Assembly (NCBI GenBank): GCA_031552845.1
Contig: JAVBMC010000001.1
Coordinates: 8,000 to 71,999, forward strand
Length of the DNA stretch: 64,000 bases
Direction: 5' to 3'
From: JAVBMC01 sp031552845
Lineage (GTDB): Bacteria; Verrucomicrobiota; Kiritimatiellia; RFP12; DVOR01
Numbering within the stretch: position 1 is the first letter of the stretch; every line of letters begins with the position of its first letter. Made by a program: the position numbers and the translations under genes. The notes beneath the pieces are model-generated. The model did not search any database. It saw only the letters and a program-made list of their open reading frames with translations, and was not told where the DNA came from. Below, in pieces: positions 8,494 through 16,122 of this stretch.

Positions 8494-9707
8494 TGAAGCG
8501 GCTGTTTTTATTTTTGTGCGTGCCGGCTGTGTGTTTCGCGGCGGGGTTGGGGGTGCTGTTGGCGTCGATGCCGCGGGTGTCGGATGGGATTGATGCGGGG
8601 TGGGGGATTCCGGCGTTAATCTTTGTGGGGTCGCTGCTGGGGGTGTTGGTTGTGTTGCTGGTCGGACGCTGGAGGGGTGATGCGGCGTTGCTGGCGGGGG
8701 TATTTCTGCTGGCGGGGTTGGGGTTGTTGGTGCAGGCGCGGATGGTGTCGGAGGTGTATTCGTTTGAGAACTTGAAGCCCTTCCTGCCGTATGGGTTGGG
8801 GGTGGTTGGGTTTGCGTTGGCGGCGGTGTGTTTGGAACGGGGACGGTGCGGAGGACTGCGGGTGTTGTCGTGGCCGTCGTATGGGTTGATGTTGGCGGTG
8901 TTGGCGGGGATGTTGGTGGTAGGGCAGCGGTTCCGGGGGGGGCTGTATGTGCAAGGGTTTTTGTCGCCGACTGAGGTGGTGAAGCCGTTGGCGGCATTGT
9001 TCTTGGCGGGTTTTTTGAGTAAGGGTAAAGGCGCACCGTCGTGGCGGGAGCTGTTGGTGTTGGGGTGTTTGTGGGTCCCGGTGAATGGGCTGGTGCTGTT
9101 GCATCGGGACTTTGGTTTGTTGGTGGTGCTGGATGTGTTGTTTGTGGCGGCGGTATTTGCGGCGTCGGGGCAGGTGCGGTGGTTGGTGTTGGGGGCGGTG
9201 GGGATTTGTGCCGCGTCGGTGGCGGTACCGTTGATGGCGTCGCATGCGGCGGTACGGTTTGAGATTTGGCGCGATCCGTTTGGCGATCCAACGGGGAAGG
9301 GGTGGCAGTTGTTGCAGGGGCTGTCGGCGATGTATGCAGGGGGATTGTTCGGCGCGGGACTGGGGGGAGGCTCGCCGCAGTTTGTGCCGATTGTGACATC
9401 GGACTTTGTGTATGCGGCGTTGGCGGAGGAGGTGGGTTTTGCCGGATGCGTTGGGGTGTTGGCCGTTTATGCGGCGGTGGCTTGGCGGGGGTTGGCGGCG
9501 GCCGCGGCGCAGAAGGTGACGTTTGTGCGGTTGTTTGGAGTGGGGCTAGTGACGGTGTTTGCGGGGCAGGCGTTGTTGAATATCGGGGGCGTGGTGAAGG
9601 CGATTCCGATGACGGGGATTACGTTGCCGTTGATCAGTCACGGGGGGAGCAGTTTGGTGGTGTCGTTTGTGCTGCTGGGGATTATCGCCGCAATGAGCGA
9701 TGAATAG
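8493..9707 (+). CDS. RodA/FtsW-family peptidoglycan glycosyltransferase (SEDS protein)
   Basis: A polytopic inner-membrane protein that polymerises lipid II, acting with the PBP encoded just upstream. About ten membrane helices are seen in 404 residues. SEDS hallmarks include WRDPFGDPTGKGWQ, the GLFGAGLGGG loop, FVYAALAEEVGF and the C-terminal signature GITLPLISHGGSS. The start is ATG at 8493, whose A is the last base of the upstream stop (TGATG overlap); an in-frame TTG one codon earlier is less likely. The cis-encoded PBP partner suggests RodA with PBP2, but FtsW with FtsI is equally compatible with the sequence. No terminator was seen; the next 235 bp hold the 22-bp palindrome array. Confidence 0.9.
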   Translation: MKRLFLFLCVPAVCFAAGLGVLLASMPRVSDGIDAGWGIPALIFVGSLLGVLVVLLVGRWRGDAALLAGVFLLAGLGLLVQARMVSEVYSFENLKPFLPYGLGVVGFALAAVCLERGRCGGLRVLSWPSYGLMLAVLAGMLVVGQRFRGGLYVQGFLSPTEVVKPLAALFLAGFLSKGKGAPSWRELLVLGCLWVPVNGLVLLHRDFGLLVVLDVLFVAAVFAASGQVRWLVLGAVGICAASVAVPLMASHAAVRFEIWRDPFGDPTGKGWQLLQGLSAMYAGGLFGAGLGGGSPQFVPIVTSDFVYAALAEEVGFAGCVGVLAVYAAVAWRGLAAAAAQKVTFVRLFGVGLVTVFAGQALLNIGGVVKAIPMTGITLPLISHGGSSLVVSFVLLGIIAAMSDE

Positions 9708-9788
9708 GGGCGTGGTATTTATTGCCTCAGGTCGGAATATTTTTTCATTTGAGTCGCGCAGATGTATGCAACCCGTAATAGGAATGTG

Positions 9789-9910
9789 AGTAACGTTACT
9801 GTGGCTTTTTAGTAACGTTACTTTCGGCTGTCAGTAACATTACTCACAGTTCGGAGTAACATTACTTCCACCGCTGAGTAACGTTACTGTCATTTGGAAG
9901 TAACATTGCC
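9789..9910. repeat. Six-copy array of 12-bp palindromes on an exact 22-bp period
   Basis: Copies of AGTAAC(G/A)TTACT start at 9789, 9811, 9833, 9855, 9877 and 9899, every interval being exactly 22 bp. Copies 1, 2 and 5 are the perfect palindrome AGTAACGTTACT, copies 3 and 4 have A in place of the central G, and copy 6 (AGTAACATTGCC) keeps only the left half. The 10-bp spacers between them share no sequence. The array lies in the gap between two convergent genes (RodA/FtsW end 9707, minus-strand gene end 9943), so it is not in a promoter position. Two helical turns per unit puts all copies on nearly the same DNA face. Confidence 0.95.
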
Positions 9911-9942
9911 TCCTGTCACGCGACGTGAGTGAAAATTCTATT

Positions 9943-10782
9943 TTACGGAGCCGGAATATAGGTCACGCGGCCATCGGGGTGGCGGCGGAGGACTTCTTGA
10001 ACGGTGCCGTTGCGGGTGAATTGCAGGTGTTCAAAGTGGCAATCACCGTCGGCATCAATCTCGACGAAGGCGTAGCCGTCTTTGAGAGGGTAGGTGCGGG
10101 TGGTGGATGAACCGTTGGTTTGGATGTCGAGGATGAGGATTCCATTGCGGCTGATCTGTTTGCCGTCGGCACTGCGGGTGATGGTGGGGTCGTTGGGGTC
10201 GGTTAACGGAATATCTTTCGTGACAGCGTTGATGATGTCCGAGACTTGCTGACTGTTTGTTGTCTTTGGCAGTTCATCCCATTCGCGACATTTTTGGAGT
10301 AGGATTGAATTGGCGGGATTAATCTCGTTGGAGCCGTTGCTTCCGCTTATAAATCCATCAATCATAAAACCAGATTTGTCGCATAGGGCAATGAAGTAGA
10401 CGTCTCTGCAACAACGGAGATCAAATGCGTAGGCATCGCAGTAGAAGGTCATGCCCCAAGGATTCCAATAATCATCTTGTGAATAGTAACGGTAAAGGAT
10501 TAGCTGATCGTTACAATCCAGTTGAGCGTGTGTTGCGTACGGCGTACGAGAGGCACCCTTGACTTTGTAGGAGGTCCAAATACGTTCGGTTCGCTTGGGG
10601 TCATTATCGGAGCGAAAACCTATCGCTGTCGTTTTCTTAACAACATGCTTGTTGAGGAGATGAAAGGGCTCTGGAAGTGCCGTCTGAAGGTCGGGCAGCG
10701 GAGTGAGTACAACTGTCGAATCGTCTCTTTTGGATGCGGCTTCAACCAGTGCATAATGGATGGCAATATGCAGTCCCAACAT
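9943..10782 (-). CDS. Unknown protein, possibly exported
   Basis: A 279-residue protein I do not recognise. The first 16 residues (MLGLHIAIHYALVEAA) are moderately hydrophobic and could be a weak signal peptide. The middle is rich in Tyr, Cys and Asp (for example DAYAFDLRCCRDVYFIALCDKSG), and the C-terminus has a repetitive beta-like stretch (KDGYAFVEIDADGDCHFEHL, then RHPDGRVTYIPAP). The frame stays open further upstream, but that part lies over the next gene in another frame, so ATG at 10,782, 14 nt after the upstream stop, is the best start. It is the third gene of a probable prmA operon. Confidence 0.6.
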   Translation of the reverse strand: MLGLHIAIHYALVEAASKRDDSTVVLTPLPDLQTALPEPFHLLNKHVVKKTTAIGFRSDNDPKRTERIWTSYKVKGASRTPYATHAQLDCNDQLILYRYYSQDDYWNPWGMTFYCDAYAFDLRCCRDVYFIALCDKSGFMIDGFISGSNGSNEINPANSILLQKCREWDELPKTTNSQQVSDIINAVTKDIPLTDPNDPTITRSADGKQISRNGILILDIQTNGSSTTRTYPLKDGYAFVEIDADGDCHFEHLQFTRNGTVQEVLRRHPDGRVTYIPAP

Positions 10783-10796
10783 GAGTGATTTTCTGC

Positions 10797-11207
10797 TCAG
10801 GCTTGCCAGATGGTGCGGCAGCCTTGGGTGGTGGTGGCGAGGAGGATGGCGAGGAGGATGAGGATGGCGGGGAGGATGAGTTTGCGGCGTTCGCAGATGA
10901 CCCAGCCGCTGAGGGCGAGGTAGGCGGCCCAAAGGGTGAAGTAGAGGGTTTTGCCGGGGGTGCTGTCCCAGTCGATTTGGAGTTCTTTGCCGGTGCAGGC
11001 GGCGGCGAGTTTGCCGAGCCAGGAGGCTTCGAGTCCGTAGACGTAGGTTTGGATGAGTTTGAGGGTATCGGTGAAGGATTTGGCGCTTTCGAACATGCCT
11101 TTGATGTGCTCGAGGTTGAGGCAGGCGATGAGCGCGATGATCCACATGAGCACTACGATGAGCAGGCGTTTGGACCAGCTGAGGAGGGGGGATTTTTTCT
11201 TGGCCAT
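10797..11207 (-). CDS. Small integral membrane protein of unknown function
   Basis: A 136-residue protein with a basic N-terminus (MAKKKS), a first membrane helix at about 14-30, a soluble, probably periplasmic, middle, and two C-terminal helices at about 88-103 and 109-125 separated by CERRK. No family was recognised. The ATG at 11,207 has a good AGGAG site 9 nt upstream. It lies 27 nt after prmA and is likely co-transcribed with it. Confidence 0.7.
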   Translation of the reverse strand: MAKKKSPLLSWSKRLLIVVLMWIIALIACLNLEHIKGMFESAKSFTDTLKLIQTYVYGLEASWLGKLAAACTGKELQIDWDSTPGKTLYFTLWAAYLALSGWVICERRKLILPAILILLAILLATTTQGCRTIWQA

Positions 11208-11234
11208 GGCGGGGTCTCCTGAGTGTTGGCGGGT

Positions 11235-12089
11235 TTAGCGGGTGCGTTTGAGCCAGCCGCTGCGCCAGCCGTTGATGAGGCGGTTTTGGACTTCGTGGAA
11301 GCCTTGGGCTTGGTAGGCGGCGAGGACGGCGGGATATTGTTCGTCGAGGATGCCGGAGATGATGAGGTCGCTCTTGGCGGCACGGGTGACGGGGGCGGCG
11401 TAGGTGATGAGTACAGGCGCGAGGATGTTGGCGACGGCGATGTCAGCAGCGTCGGCAGTCTCAGCGAGGTCGCCGGTAGTGAAGGAGATTTGGACGTGGT
11501 TGAGGGCGGCGTTTTCGAGGGCGATCTTGACGGCGTCGGGGTCGTTATCGAAGCCGTTGACGGGGTTGAAGCCGAGGAGGGCGGCGCCGATGGCGAGGAT
11601 GCCTGAGCCGCAGCCGATGTCGAGGACGGAGCGGTTGAGGGGGCCGTCGTTGGCGATTTGGTCGAGGAAGTAGAGGCAGGCTTGGGTGGTGCCGTGTTGG
11701 CCGGTGCCGAAGCTCATGCCGGGGTCGAGGGTGATGACGCGGTCGTCGGGTTCGGGGGAGAAGTCTTCCCAGGAGGGGCGCACGACGAGGCGGCGGGAAA
11801 CGCGCATGACGTGGAAGAAACGTTTGAAGGCTTCTTGCCAGTCTTCATCGCGCAGGGAGGAGATGGTGGGGGTGAGGGGGAGTTCGAGGATGCTGGCGGC
11901 GTCGGTGAGTGCGGTGAGCACGGGTTGGACGGTATTGGGGTCTTCGAGAAAGACGTCGAGGCGGGTCTGGCCGGTTTCGACGTTTTCCCAGATGGTGGGG
12001 GTAAAGAGTTCGCTGTCGAGCACTTCGAGGAAGGGGTCGGCGGATTCGCGGGGGATGAAGCAGGAGATGACTTTGAGTTCGGCGCCCAT
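11235..12089 (-). CDS. prmA: Ribosomal protein L11 methyltransferase PrmA
   Basis: An AdoMet-dependent enzyme that methylates lysines and the N-terminus of ribosomal protein L11. The N-terminal substrate-recognition domain (residues 1-about 100) is followed by the linker signature PGMSFGTGQHGTT and a Rossmann methyltransferase core with motif I LDIGCGSGILAIGAALLG. The catalytic-loop motif VANILAPVL corresponds to the NI(L/N)xxPL signature of PrmA. Length 284 is normal. Start at ATG 12,089 is favoured by an AAAGGAAAG site and by a promoter ending 24 nt upstream; the frame is open further up but without a better start. It is transcribed divergently from rpmE, another translation gene. Confidence 0.93.
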   Translation of the reverse strand: MGAELKVISCFIPRESADPFLEVLDSELFTPTIWENVETGQTRLDVFLEDPNTVQPVLTALTDAASILELPLTPTISSLRDEDWQEAFKRFFHVMRVSRRLVVRPSWEDFSPEPDDRVITLDPGMSFGTGQHGTTQACLYFLDQIANDGPLNRSVLDIGCGSGILAIGAALLGFNPVNGFDNDPDAVKIALENAALNHVQISFTTGDLAETADAADIAVANILAPVLITYAAPVTRAAKSDLIISGILDEQYPAVLAAYQAQGFHEVQNRLINGWRSGWLKRTR

Positions 12090-12112
12090 GGATGCTTTCC
12101 TTTGTTGCCCAC

Positions 12113-12141
12113 AGTATAGCAGAATGGGGCATCGGTCACAA
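12113..12141 (-). promoter_or_regulatory. Promoter of prmA
   Basis: On the minus strand, TTGTGA (12141-12136), a 17-bp spacer and TATACT (12118-12113). The predicted leader is about 17 nt. Confidence 0.6.
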
Positions 12142-12168
12142 GATTTTCCGCTGATGAGCATTTGATAC

Positions 12169-12196
12169 TTGCAAAAATCGCGTAACATGTTAAACT
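12169..12196 (+). promoter_or_regulatory. Promoter of rpmE
   Basis: TTGCAA (12169-12174), a 16-bp spacer and TAAACT (12191-12196), 30 bp before the rpmE start codon. Confidence 0.6.
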
Positions 12197-12226
12197 ATCG
12201 GCCTTTCAAAAGACTTGAGGCTTATT

Positions 12227-12433
12227 ATGAAGAAGGACATTCATCCTAATTACGACACCGCGACAATTTCCTGCGCGTGTGGCAATACTATTGAAACCCG
12301 CTCGACCGTCAAAACTATGAGCGTGAATACGTGTTCCGCTTGCCACCCTTACTTCACGGGGCAGAATACGATGATGGATACTGAGGGCCGCGTTGATTTG
12401 TTCATGAAGCGCTACGGCAAGAAAAAAGCGTAA
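12227..12433 (+). CDS. rpmE: 50S ribosomal protein L31
   Basis: A 68-residue ribosomal protein. The start MKKDIHPNY and the cysteines of CACG and CSACHPYFTGQ form the zinc-binding set of the type with four Cys, rather than the zinc-free paralogue. The later segments GRVDLFMKRYGKK are also typical. A start codon four codons upstream is possible, but ATG 12,227 matches the family N-terminus and has TTGAGG upstream. It has its own promoter and a terminator, so it is monocistronic and precedes prfA, a common order in bacteria. Confidence 0.95.
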   Translation: MKKDIHPNYDTATISCACGNTIETRSTVKTMSVNTCSACHPYFTGQNTMMDTEGRVDLFMKRYGKKKA

Positions 12434-12458
12434 GCGATTTCTTCGGACGTTACGGAGG

Positions 12459-12500
12459 GACCGGCCGTGCACATGTTCTGTGCGAGCCGGTCTTTTCATT
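12459..12500 (+). terminator. Intrinsic terminator after rpmE
   Basis: Outer stem GACCGGC (12459-12465) / GCCGGTC (12486-12492) with an inner TGCACA/TGTGC pairing, followed by TTTTCATTTT. Confidence 0.85.
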
Positions 12501-12537
12501 TTAAGATTGAGGGAATGCCTGCGGGCGTGTAAATCAT

Positions 12538-13626
12538 ATGAACTTTTCCCGTGAACAATTGGATAAGCGGCTGGCTGAATTGCCGGCTTTGGAGGCGGCG
12601 CTGTCGGATGCCGCCGTCTTGGGCAATGCAAAACTTTATAAGGAGACCGTGCGCAGGCATTCCGAGCTGAAACGTTTGGAGGCGACGGTCAACAACTACT
12701 TTAATACGCAAGAGGAGTTAGAGGCCGGACGTAAGTTGCTGGCGGATTCTGCCGATGATCCCGATATGGCGCAGATGGCCGCGGATGAAGTGGCGCGCTT
12801 GGAGCCTCTCTTGGTGGAGTATGAGCAAAAGCTGATGGCTGGGCTGTTGCCGCAGGATCCGTTGGAGGGCCGTCCGGCGATGCTTGAAATCCGTGCAGGA
12901 ACGGGCGGGGATGAAGCGGCGTTGTTTGCGGCAGTGCTCTTCCGGATGTATTCGCGTTACTGTGACGAGAATAATTACACGATCTCGGTACTGGATGCAA
13001 GCCCGACGGAGATTGGCGGGTATAAGGAAATCATCTTCAGCATCACCGGCGAGAATGCGTATGGACGGTTTCAGTTTGAGAGCGGCGGGCATCGCGTACA
13101 GCGCGTGCCGGTGACAGAGGCGCAGGGGCGTATTCATACCTCTGCCGCGACGGTGATTGCTTTGCCGGAGGCCGATGAAGAGGATGATTTGGTCATTCCG
13201 GAGTCGGAGCTGCGCATCGACATTTTCTGTGCAGGCGGGCATGGCGGGCAGGGCGTGAATACGACCTATTCGGCAATCCGCATCACGCACTTGCCGACGG
13301 GATTGGTGGCGCAGTGTCAGGACGAGCGCTCGCAGCATAAGAACAAGGCGAAGGCGATGAAGGTGCTGCGTTCACGTATTTTGGAACAACGGCGCAGTGC
13401 GGCAAACGAGCAGGCAGGGGCGACGCGTCTCGACCTACGCGGGTCGGGCGACCGATCGCAGCGTATCCGTACGTACAACTTTCCGCAGAACCGCTTGACG
13501 GATCACCGTATCAATTTGACGCTCTACTCGCTCGACCGTATTGTTGAGGGCGAGTTGGGCGAGCTGCTGGATGCGCTGTATGCGTATGACTTGAATCAAC
13601 GGTTGGAACAACAAGTCAATAATTGA
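12538..13626 (+). CDS. prfA: Peptide chain release factor 1
   Basis: Releases finished polypeptides at UAA and UAG codons. The GGQ peptidyl-tRNA hydrolysis motif lies in AGGHGGQGVNTTYSA (about residues 236-238), and the codon-recognition motif is PVT (in RVPVTEAQGRIHT), the RF1 form of P-x-T rather than the SPF of RF2. At 362 residues the length is right. Coiled-coil helices occupy the first 100 residues. murF starts 13 nt after the stop, so translation termination and cell-wall synthesis genes are co-transcribed here. No strong ribosome site is visible within 10 nt of the ATG. Confidence 0.97.
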   Translation: MNFSREQLDKRLAELPALEAALSDAAVLGNAKLYKETVRRHSELKRLEATVNNYFNTQEELEAGRKLLADSADDPDMAQMAADEVARLEPLLVEYEQKLMAGLLPQDPLEGRPAMLEIRAGTGGDEAALFAAVLFRMYSRYCDENNYTISVLDASPTEIGGYKEIIFSITGENAYGRFQFESGGHRVQRVPVTEAQGRIHTSAATVIALPEADEEDDLVIPESELRIDIFCAGGHGGQGVNTTYSAIRITHLPTGLVAQCQDERSQHKNKAKAMKVLRSRILEQRRSAANEQAGATRLDLRGSGDRSQRIRTYNFPQNRLTDHRINLTLYSLDRIVEGELGELLDALYAYDLNQRLEQQVNN

Positions 13627-13639
13627 GCCGGAGCCTGTT

Positions 13640-14884
13640 ATGCTGACGCAAGATACCCGCAAGCTTAAACCCGGCGATACTTATATTGCACTGCGCGGCG
13701 AGCGTCTCGACGGGCATGATTATGTGAGGCTGGCCTTTGAGTTGGGCGCGGCGGAAGCGTGGGTCTGTGCGGATTGGCAAGTGCCGCCTGAATTGATCGG
13801 GCGCAAATTTCGCGTGTTTGAAGATACGCGCAAGGCGTTGTTCACCGAGGCGGCGGCCTATCGCCAGCAGCTGAACTGTTTTACGCTAGGCGTGACGGGC
13901 AGTGCCGGCAAGACAACGACGAAAGAACTGGCGGCGGCGGTGTTCTCTGCGGCTGGAGTCACGGGTGCGACGCAGGGCAATTACAACAATGACATTGGCT
14001 TGCCGTTGACTATCTTGAATCTGCCAAGGGATGTCCGCTACGCCATGATTGAGGCGGGGACCAATCATCCGGGCGAGATTGCTCCGCTGGCAGCATGCAT
14101 GCTGCCAGCGGCGGCGATTATCACTTGTATTGCGCCGGTGCACATTGAGTACTTTGGCTCGGTCGAAGCGATTGCCGACGAAAAGGCGGAGCTTTTCCGT
14201 GCGGTGCCATCAAACGGGTACTGTGTGGCATTGTTGGATGACCCGATGTTCCCGCGTTTAGCCGCAGCGGCAAAGGGGCGCGTGGTGAGCGTCTCGCTTG
14301 CGGATGAGCGGGCAGACTATACGGCCTCCAAGCTGGATTTGCCGGATGTCGGTTTGCCCGGGCAGCATAATAAGATAGATTTATTGCTGGTCTATGCGGC
14401 AGCACGTGAGGCTGGCCTCTCCCATGAGTTGATTTGTAAAGGCTTGGCCGGGTTCACGCCGCCGGCAATGCGTTGGGAGCGAACCAAACACGGTGAAGTC
14501 GAAGTCATCAATGATGCCTATAACGCGAATCCTTTGAGTATGACGTGCGCCTTGCGGACTTTTGCCGACACACCCGCGCAGTCGCGTGTGGCTGTTGTGG
14601 GGGATATGCTTGAGTTGGGTGCTTTTTCGATGGAGTTGCATTATCGGGTCGGCAAAGAGGCTGGAAATGGCCCGTGGCGGTTGCTGGTAATTGTCGGTGA
14701 AGCCGCTAAAGAACTTGCGCGTGGGGCGATGGAAGCCGGGTATCCTGGCGATCGTGTTCTTTATTTCCCGGACTCGGCTACTGCTGCTGCAAGGAACAGA
14801 GAATTCGTGCGGGCAGGGGACACAGTATTGCTAAAAGCGTCGCGTAGCATAAAACTTGAACACGTGCTTAAAAGCCTCCAATAA
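13640..14884 (+). CDS. murF: UDP-MurNAc-tripeptide D-Ala-D-Ala ligase MurF
   Basis: Cytoplasmic ATP-dependent ligase adding D-Ala-D-Ala to complete the UDP-MurNAc-pentapeptide. The P-loop is GVTGSAGKTTTK (about residues 84-95), followed by TQGNYNNDIGLPLT, the MurF-specific stretch, IEAGTNHPGEI, and NDAYNANPLSM in the C-terminal half. At 414 residues it is some 35 shorter than usual: the frame starts directly at DTRKLKPGDTYIAL, so the first strand and helix of the UDP-binding domain are missing. An in-frame TGA upstream, and no ATG between, leave no better start. A 28-bp perfect palindrome lies inside the gene at 14,084. Confidence 0.93.
   Translation: MLTQDTRKLKPGDTYIALRGERLDGHDYVRLAFELGAAEAWVCADWQVPPELIGRKFRVFEDTRKALFTEAAAYRQQLNCFTLGVTGSAGKTTTKELAAAVFSAAGVTGATQGNYNNDIGLPLTILNLPRDVRYAMIEAGTNHPGEIAPLAACMLPAAAIITCIAPVHIEYFGSVEAIADEKAELFRAVPSNGYCVALLDDPMFPRLAAAAKGRVVSVSLADERADYTASKLDLPDVGLPGQHNKIDLLLVYAAAREAGLSHELICKGLAGFTPPAMRWERTKHGEVEVINDAYNANPLSMTCALRTFADTPAQSRVAVVGDMLELGAFSMELHYRVGKEAGNGPWRLLVIVGEAAKELARGAMEAGYPGDRVLYFPDSATAAARNREFVRAGDTVLLKASRSIKLEHVLKSLQ
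14084..14111. repeat. 28-bp perfect palindrome inside murF
   Basis: CCGCTGGCAGCATG at 14084-14097 is followed immediately by its exact reverse complement, a palindrome with no loop. It encodes part of the murF central domain (residues around ACMLPA). It could be a chance result of repeated Ala/Leu/Met codons or a cruciform or protein-binding site. Confidence 0.9.
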
Positions 14885-14896
14885 AAAGGCTTTTCT
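14870..14896 (+). terminator. Intrinsic terminator overlapping the murF stop codon
   Basis: Stem AAAAGCCT (14870-14877) / AGGCTTTT (14887-14894) with a 9-nt loop containing the murF stop (TAA 14882-14884). The T-tract is formed by the 3' arm itself plus CTT. Confidence 0.6.
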
Positions 14897-14925
14897 TCCG
14901 TTTATCCTACGCAGGAGAACGCGTC

Positions 14926-15459
14926 ATGAAGATATTGCCTCTTTGCTTTTTGCTGATTGCAACCTGTTGTTTTGCTCAAGAACAGCATAGGTCTTCAGTG
15001 CCTTCCAACATGCCTCGCCCACTTGGCACTTCCCGTATGGATTCACCCCATGCCGGACCTAATCAACGGCTGGTGCAATTTTTACTGCGTCCGGAAGTGG
15101 CTAAGGATGTCGGCGTCAGCGATGCGACGCTCGCTACGATTCAGGCAGAATATGATAAGCTTGCGCCTGAGCAAGAGAAGTTACGCAATGAGCTGCGCGA
15201 AAAAATGAAGAGTAACTATCAGTTGGCAATTAATACGCTGACGACAAAGACGGCAGACCTCAAGCCGTTGGTTGATGAAACAAAAGTGATTGGAGAGCTA
15301 CGCACGGCTATTGCTGTATTGGACGTTAAAAAGATCGCTATCCTCCGTGACAACCTGACCCCGGCGCAAATTACAAAGCTGTTGGCCTTAATCAAAGAAA
15401 AGATGCCTCCGCCGCCCATGGGTGCGCTGCCTGCGCCTGTCGTGCCAGTCAAAAAATAA
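14926..15459 (+). CDS. Spy/CpxP-like periplasmic protein
   Basis: A 177-residue exported protein. The signal peptide is residues 1-17 (hydrophobic ILPLCFLLIATCCFA, cleavage near CFA-QE). The mature part is mostly charged helix and carries LTPAQITKLLAL near the C-terminus, matching the LTxxQ motif of Spy/CpxP-type periplasmic chaperones and stress sensors; it ends in a Pro-rich tail. The start has a good GCAGGAG site. It lies between murF and nth and may be co-transcribed with nth (18 nt apart). The family assignment depends mainly on the LTxxQ motif and size, so it is moderate. Confidence 0.55.
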   Translation: MKILPLCFLLIATCCFAQEQHRSSVPSNMPRPLGTSRMDSPHAGPNQRLVQFLLRPEVAKDVGVSDATLATIQAEYDKLAPEQEKLRNELREKMKSNYQLAINTLTTKTADLKPLVDETKVIGELRTAIAVLDVKKIAILRDNLTPAQITKLLALIKEKMPPPPMGALPAPVVPVKK

Positions 15460-15477
15460 CATTCTCGCGGGCTTTGT

Positions 15478-16122
15478 GTGACTGTAAAAGATATTCCGGC
15501 AGTGCATCGTGCTTTGATGCGGGCGTTCACAACGCATCCTGCGCCGGTGATTGATTTGGTGGCTGCCCAGACACATGATGTCTTTAAAATATTGGTGGGT
15601 ACAATTCTCAGCGCACGAACAAAAGATGCTACTACTGCCGCCGCCTGCAGGAGATTGTTTGATAAAGTGGATGTGCCTAAGGATCTGACGGCATTGCCTG
15701 TAAAGACATTAGAGGAACTTATTTATCCGGTCGGGTTCTATCGCGAGAAAGCAAAACATCTAAAAGCGTTGCCTGCTGTGCTGGATGAGAAGTTTGATGG
15801 TGTGTTGCCTGATACCGTTGAGGCATTGTGTGAATTGCCGGGAGTCGGGCGCAAAACCGCTAATCTGGTGGTGGCGTTGGGCTTTGATAAACCGGCTATT
15901 TGTGTTGATGTGCATGTTCACCGCATTACCAACCGCTTGGGACTTGTTCAGACGAAGACTCCGCTTGAAACTGAAATGACACTTCGTAAAATCCTGCCTG
16001 TTAAATATTGGAAGAGCTGGAACTCGGTGTTGGTGGCATTCGGTCAAACCCGCTGCGGGCCACGTAATCCCGTTTGCGCCGATTGCCCAATCCGCGCTTA
16101 TTGCCCCTCTGCTACGCAGTAG
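15478..16122 (+). CDS. nth: Endonuclease III (DNA glycosylase/AP lyase)
   Basis: Base-excision repair enzyme removing oxidised pyrimidines. The helix-hairpin-helix LPGVGRKTANLV includes the catalytic lysine, VDVHVHRITNRLGL supplies the catalytic aspartate, and the C-terminus has the [4Fe-4S] cysteine set C-x6-C-x2-C-x5-C (CGPRNPVCADCPIRAYC). The length of 214 is normal. The start is GTG at 15,478; no ATG is available nearby. The 3' end overlaps the convergent glycosyltransferase gene by 11 bp. The genome region also carries endonuclease IV at 38.7 kb, the AP-endonuclease partner. Confidence 0.96.
   Translation: MTVKDIPAVHRALMRAFTTHPAPVIDLVAAQTHDVFKILVGTILSARTKDATTAAACRRLFDKVDVPKDLTALPVKTLEELIYPVGFYREKAKHLKALPAVLDEKFDGVLPDTVEALCELPGVGRKTANLVVALGFDKPAICVDVHVHRITNRLGLVQTKTPLETEMTLRKILPVKYWKSWNSVLVAFGQTRCGPRNPVCADCPIRAYCPSATQ

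Noticed and set aside
8296..9399. 367-codon minus-strand frame rich in Pro and Thr
   Set aside because: It is antisense to the PBP2 and RodA/FtsW genes; the composition is what reversed G-rich codons give.
12508..12537. TTGAGG-N17-TAAATC promoter for prfA
   Set aside because: The -10 box would end only 2 nt before the ATG, placing the transcription start inside the gene.
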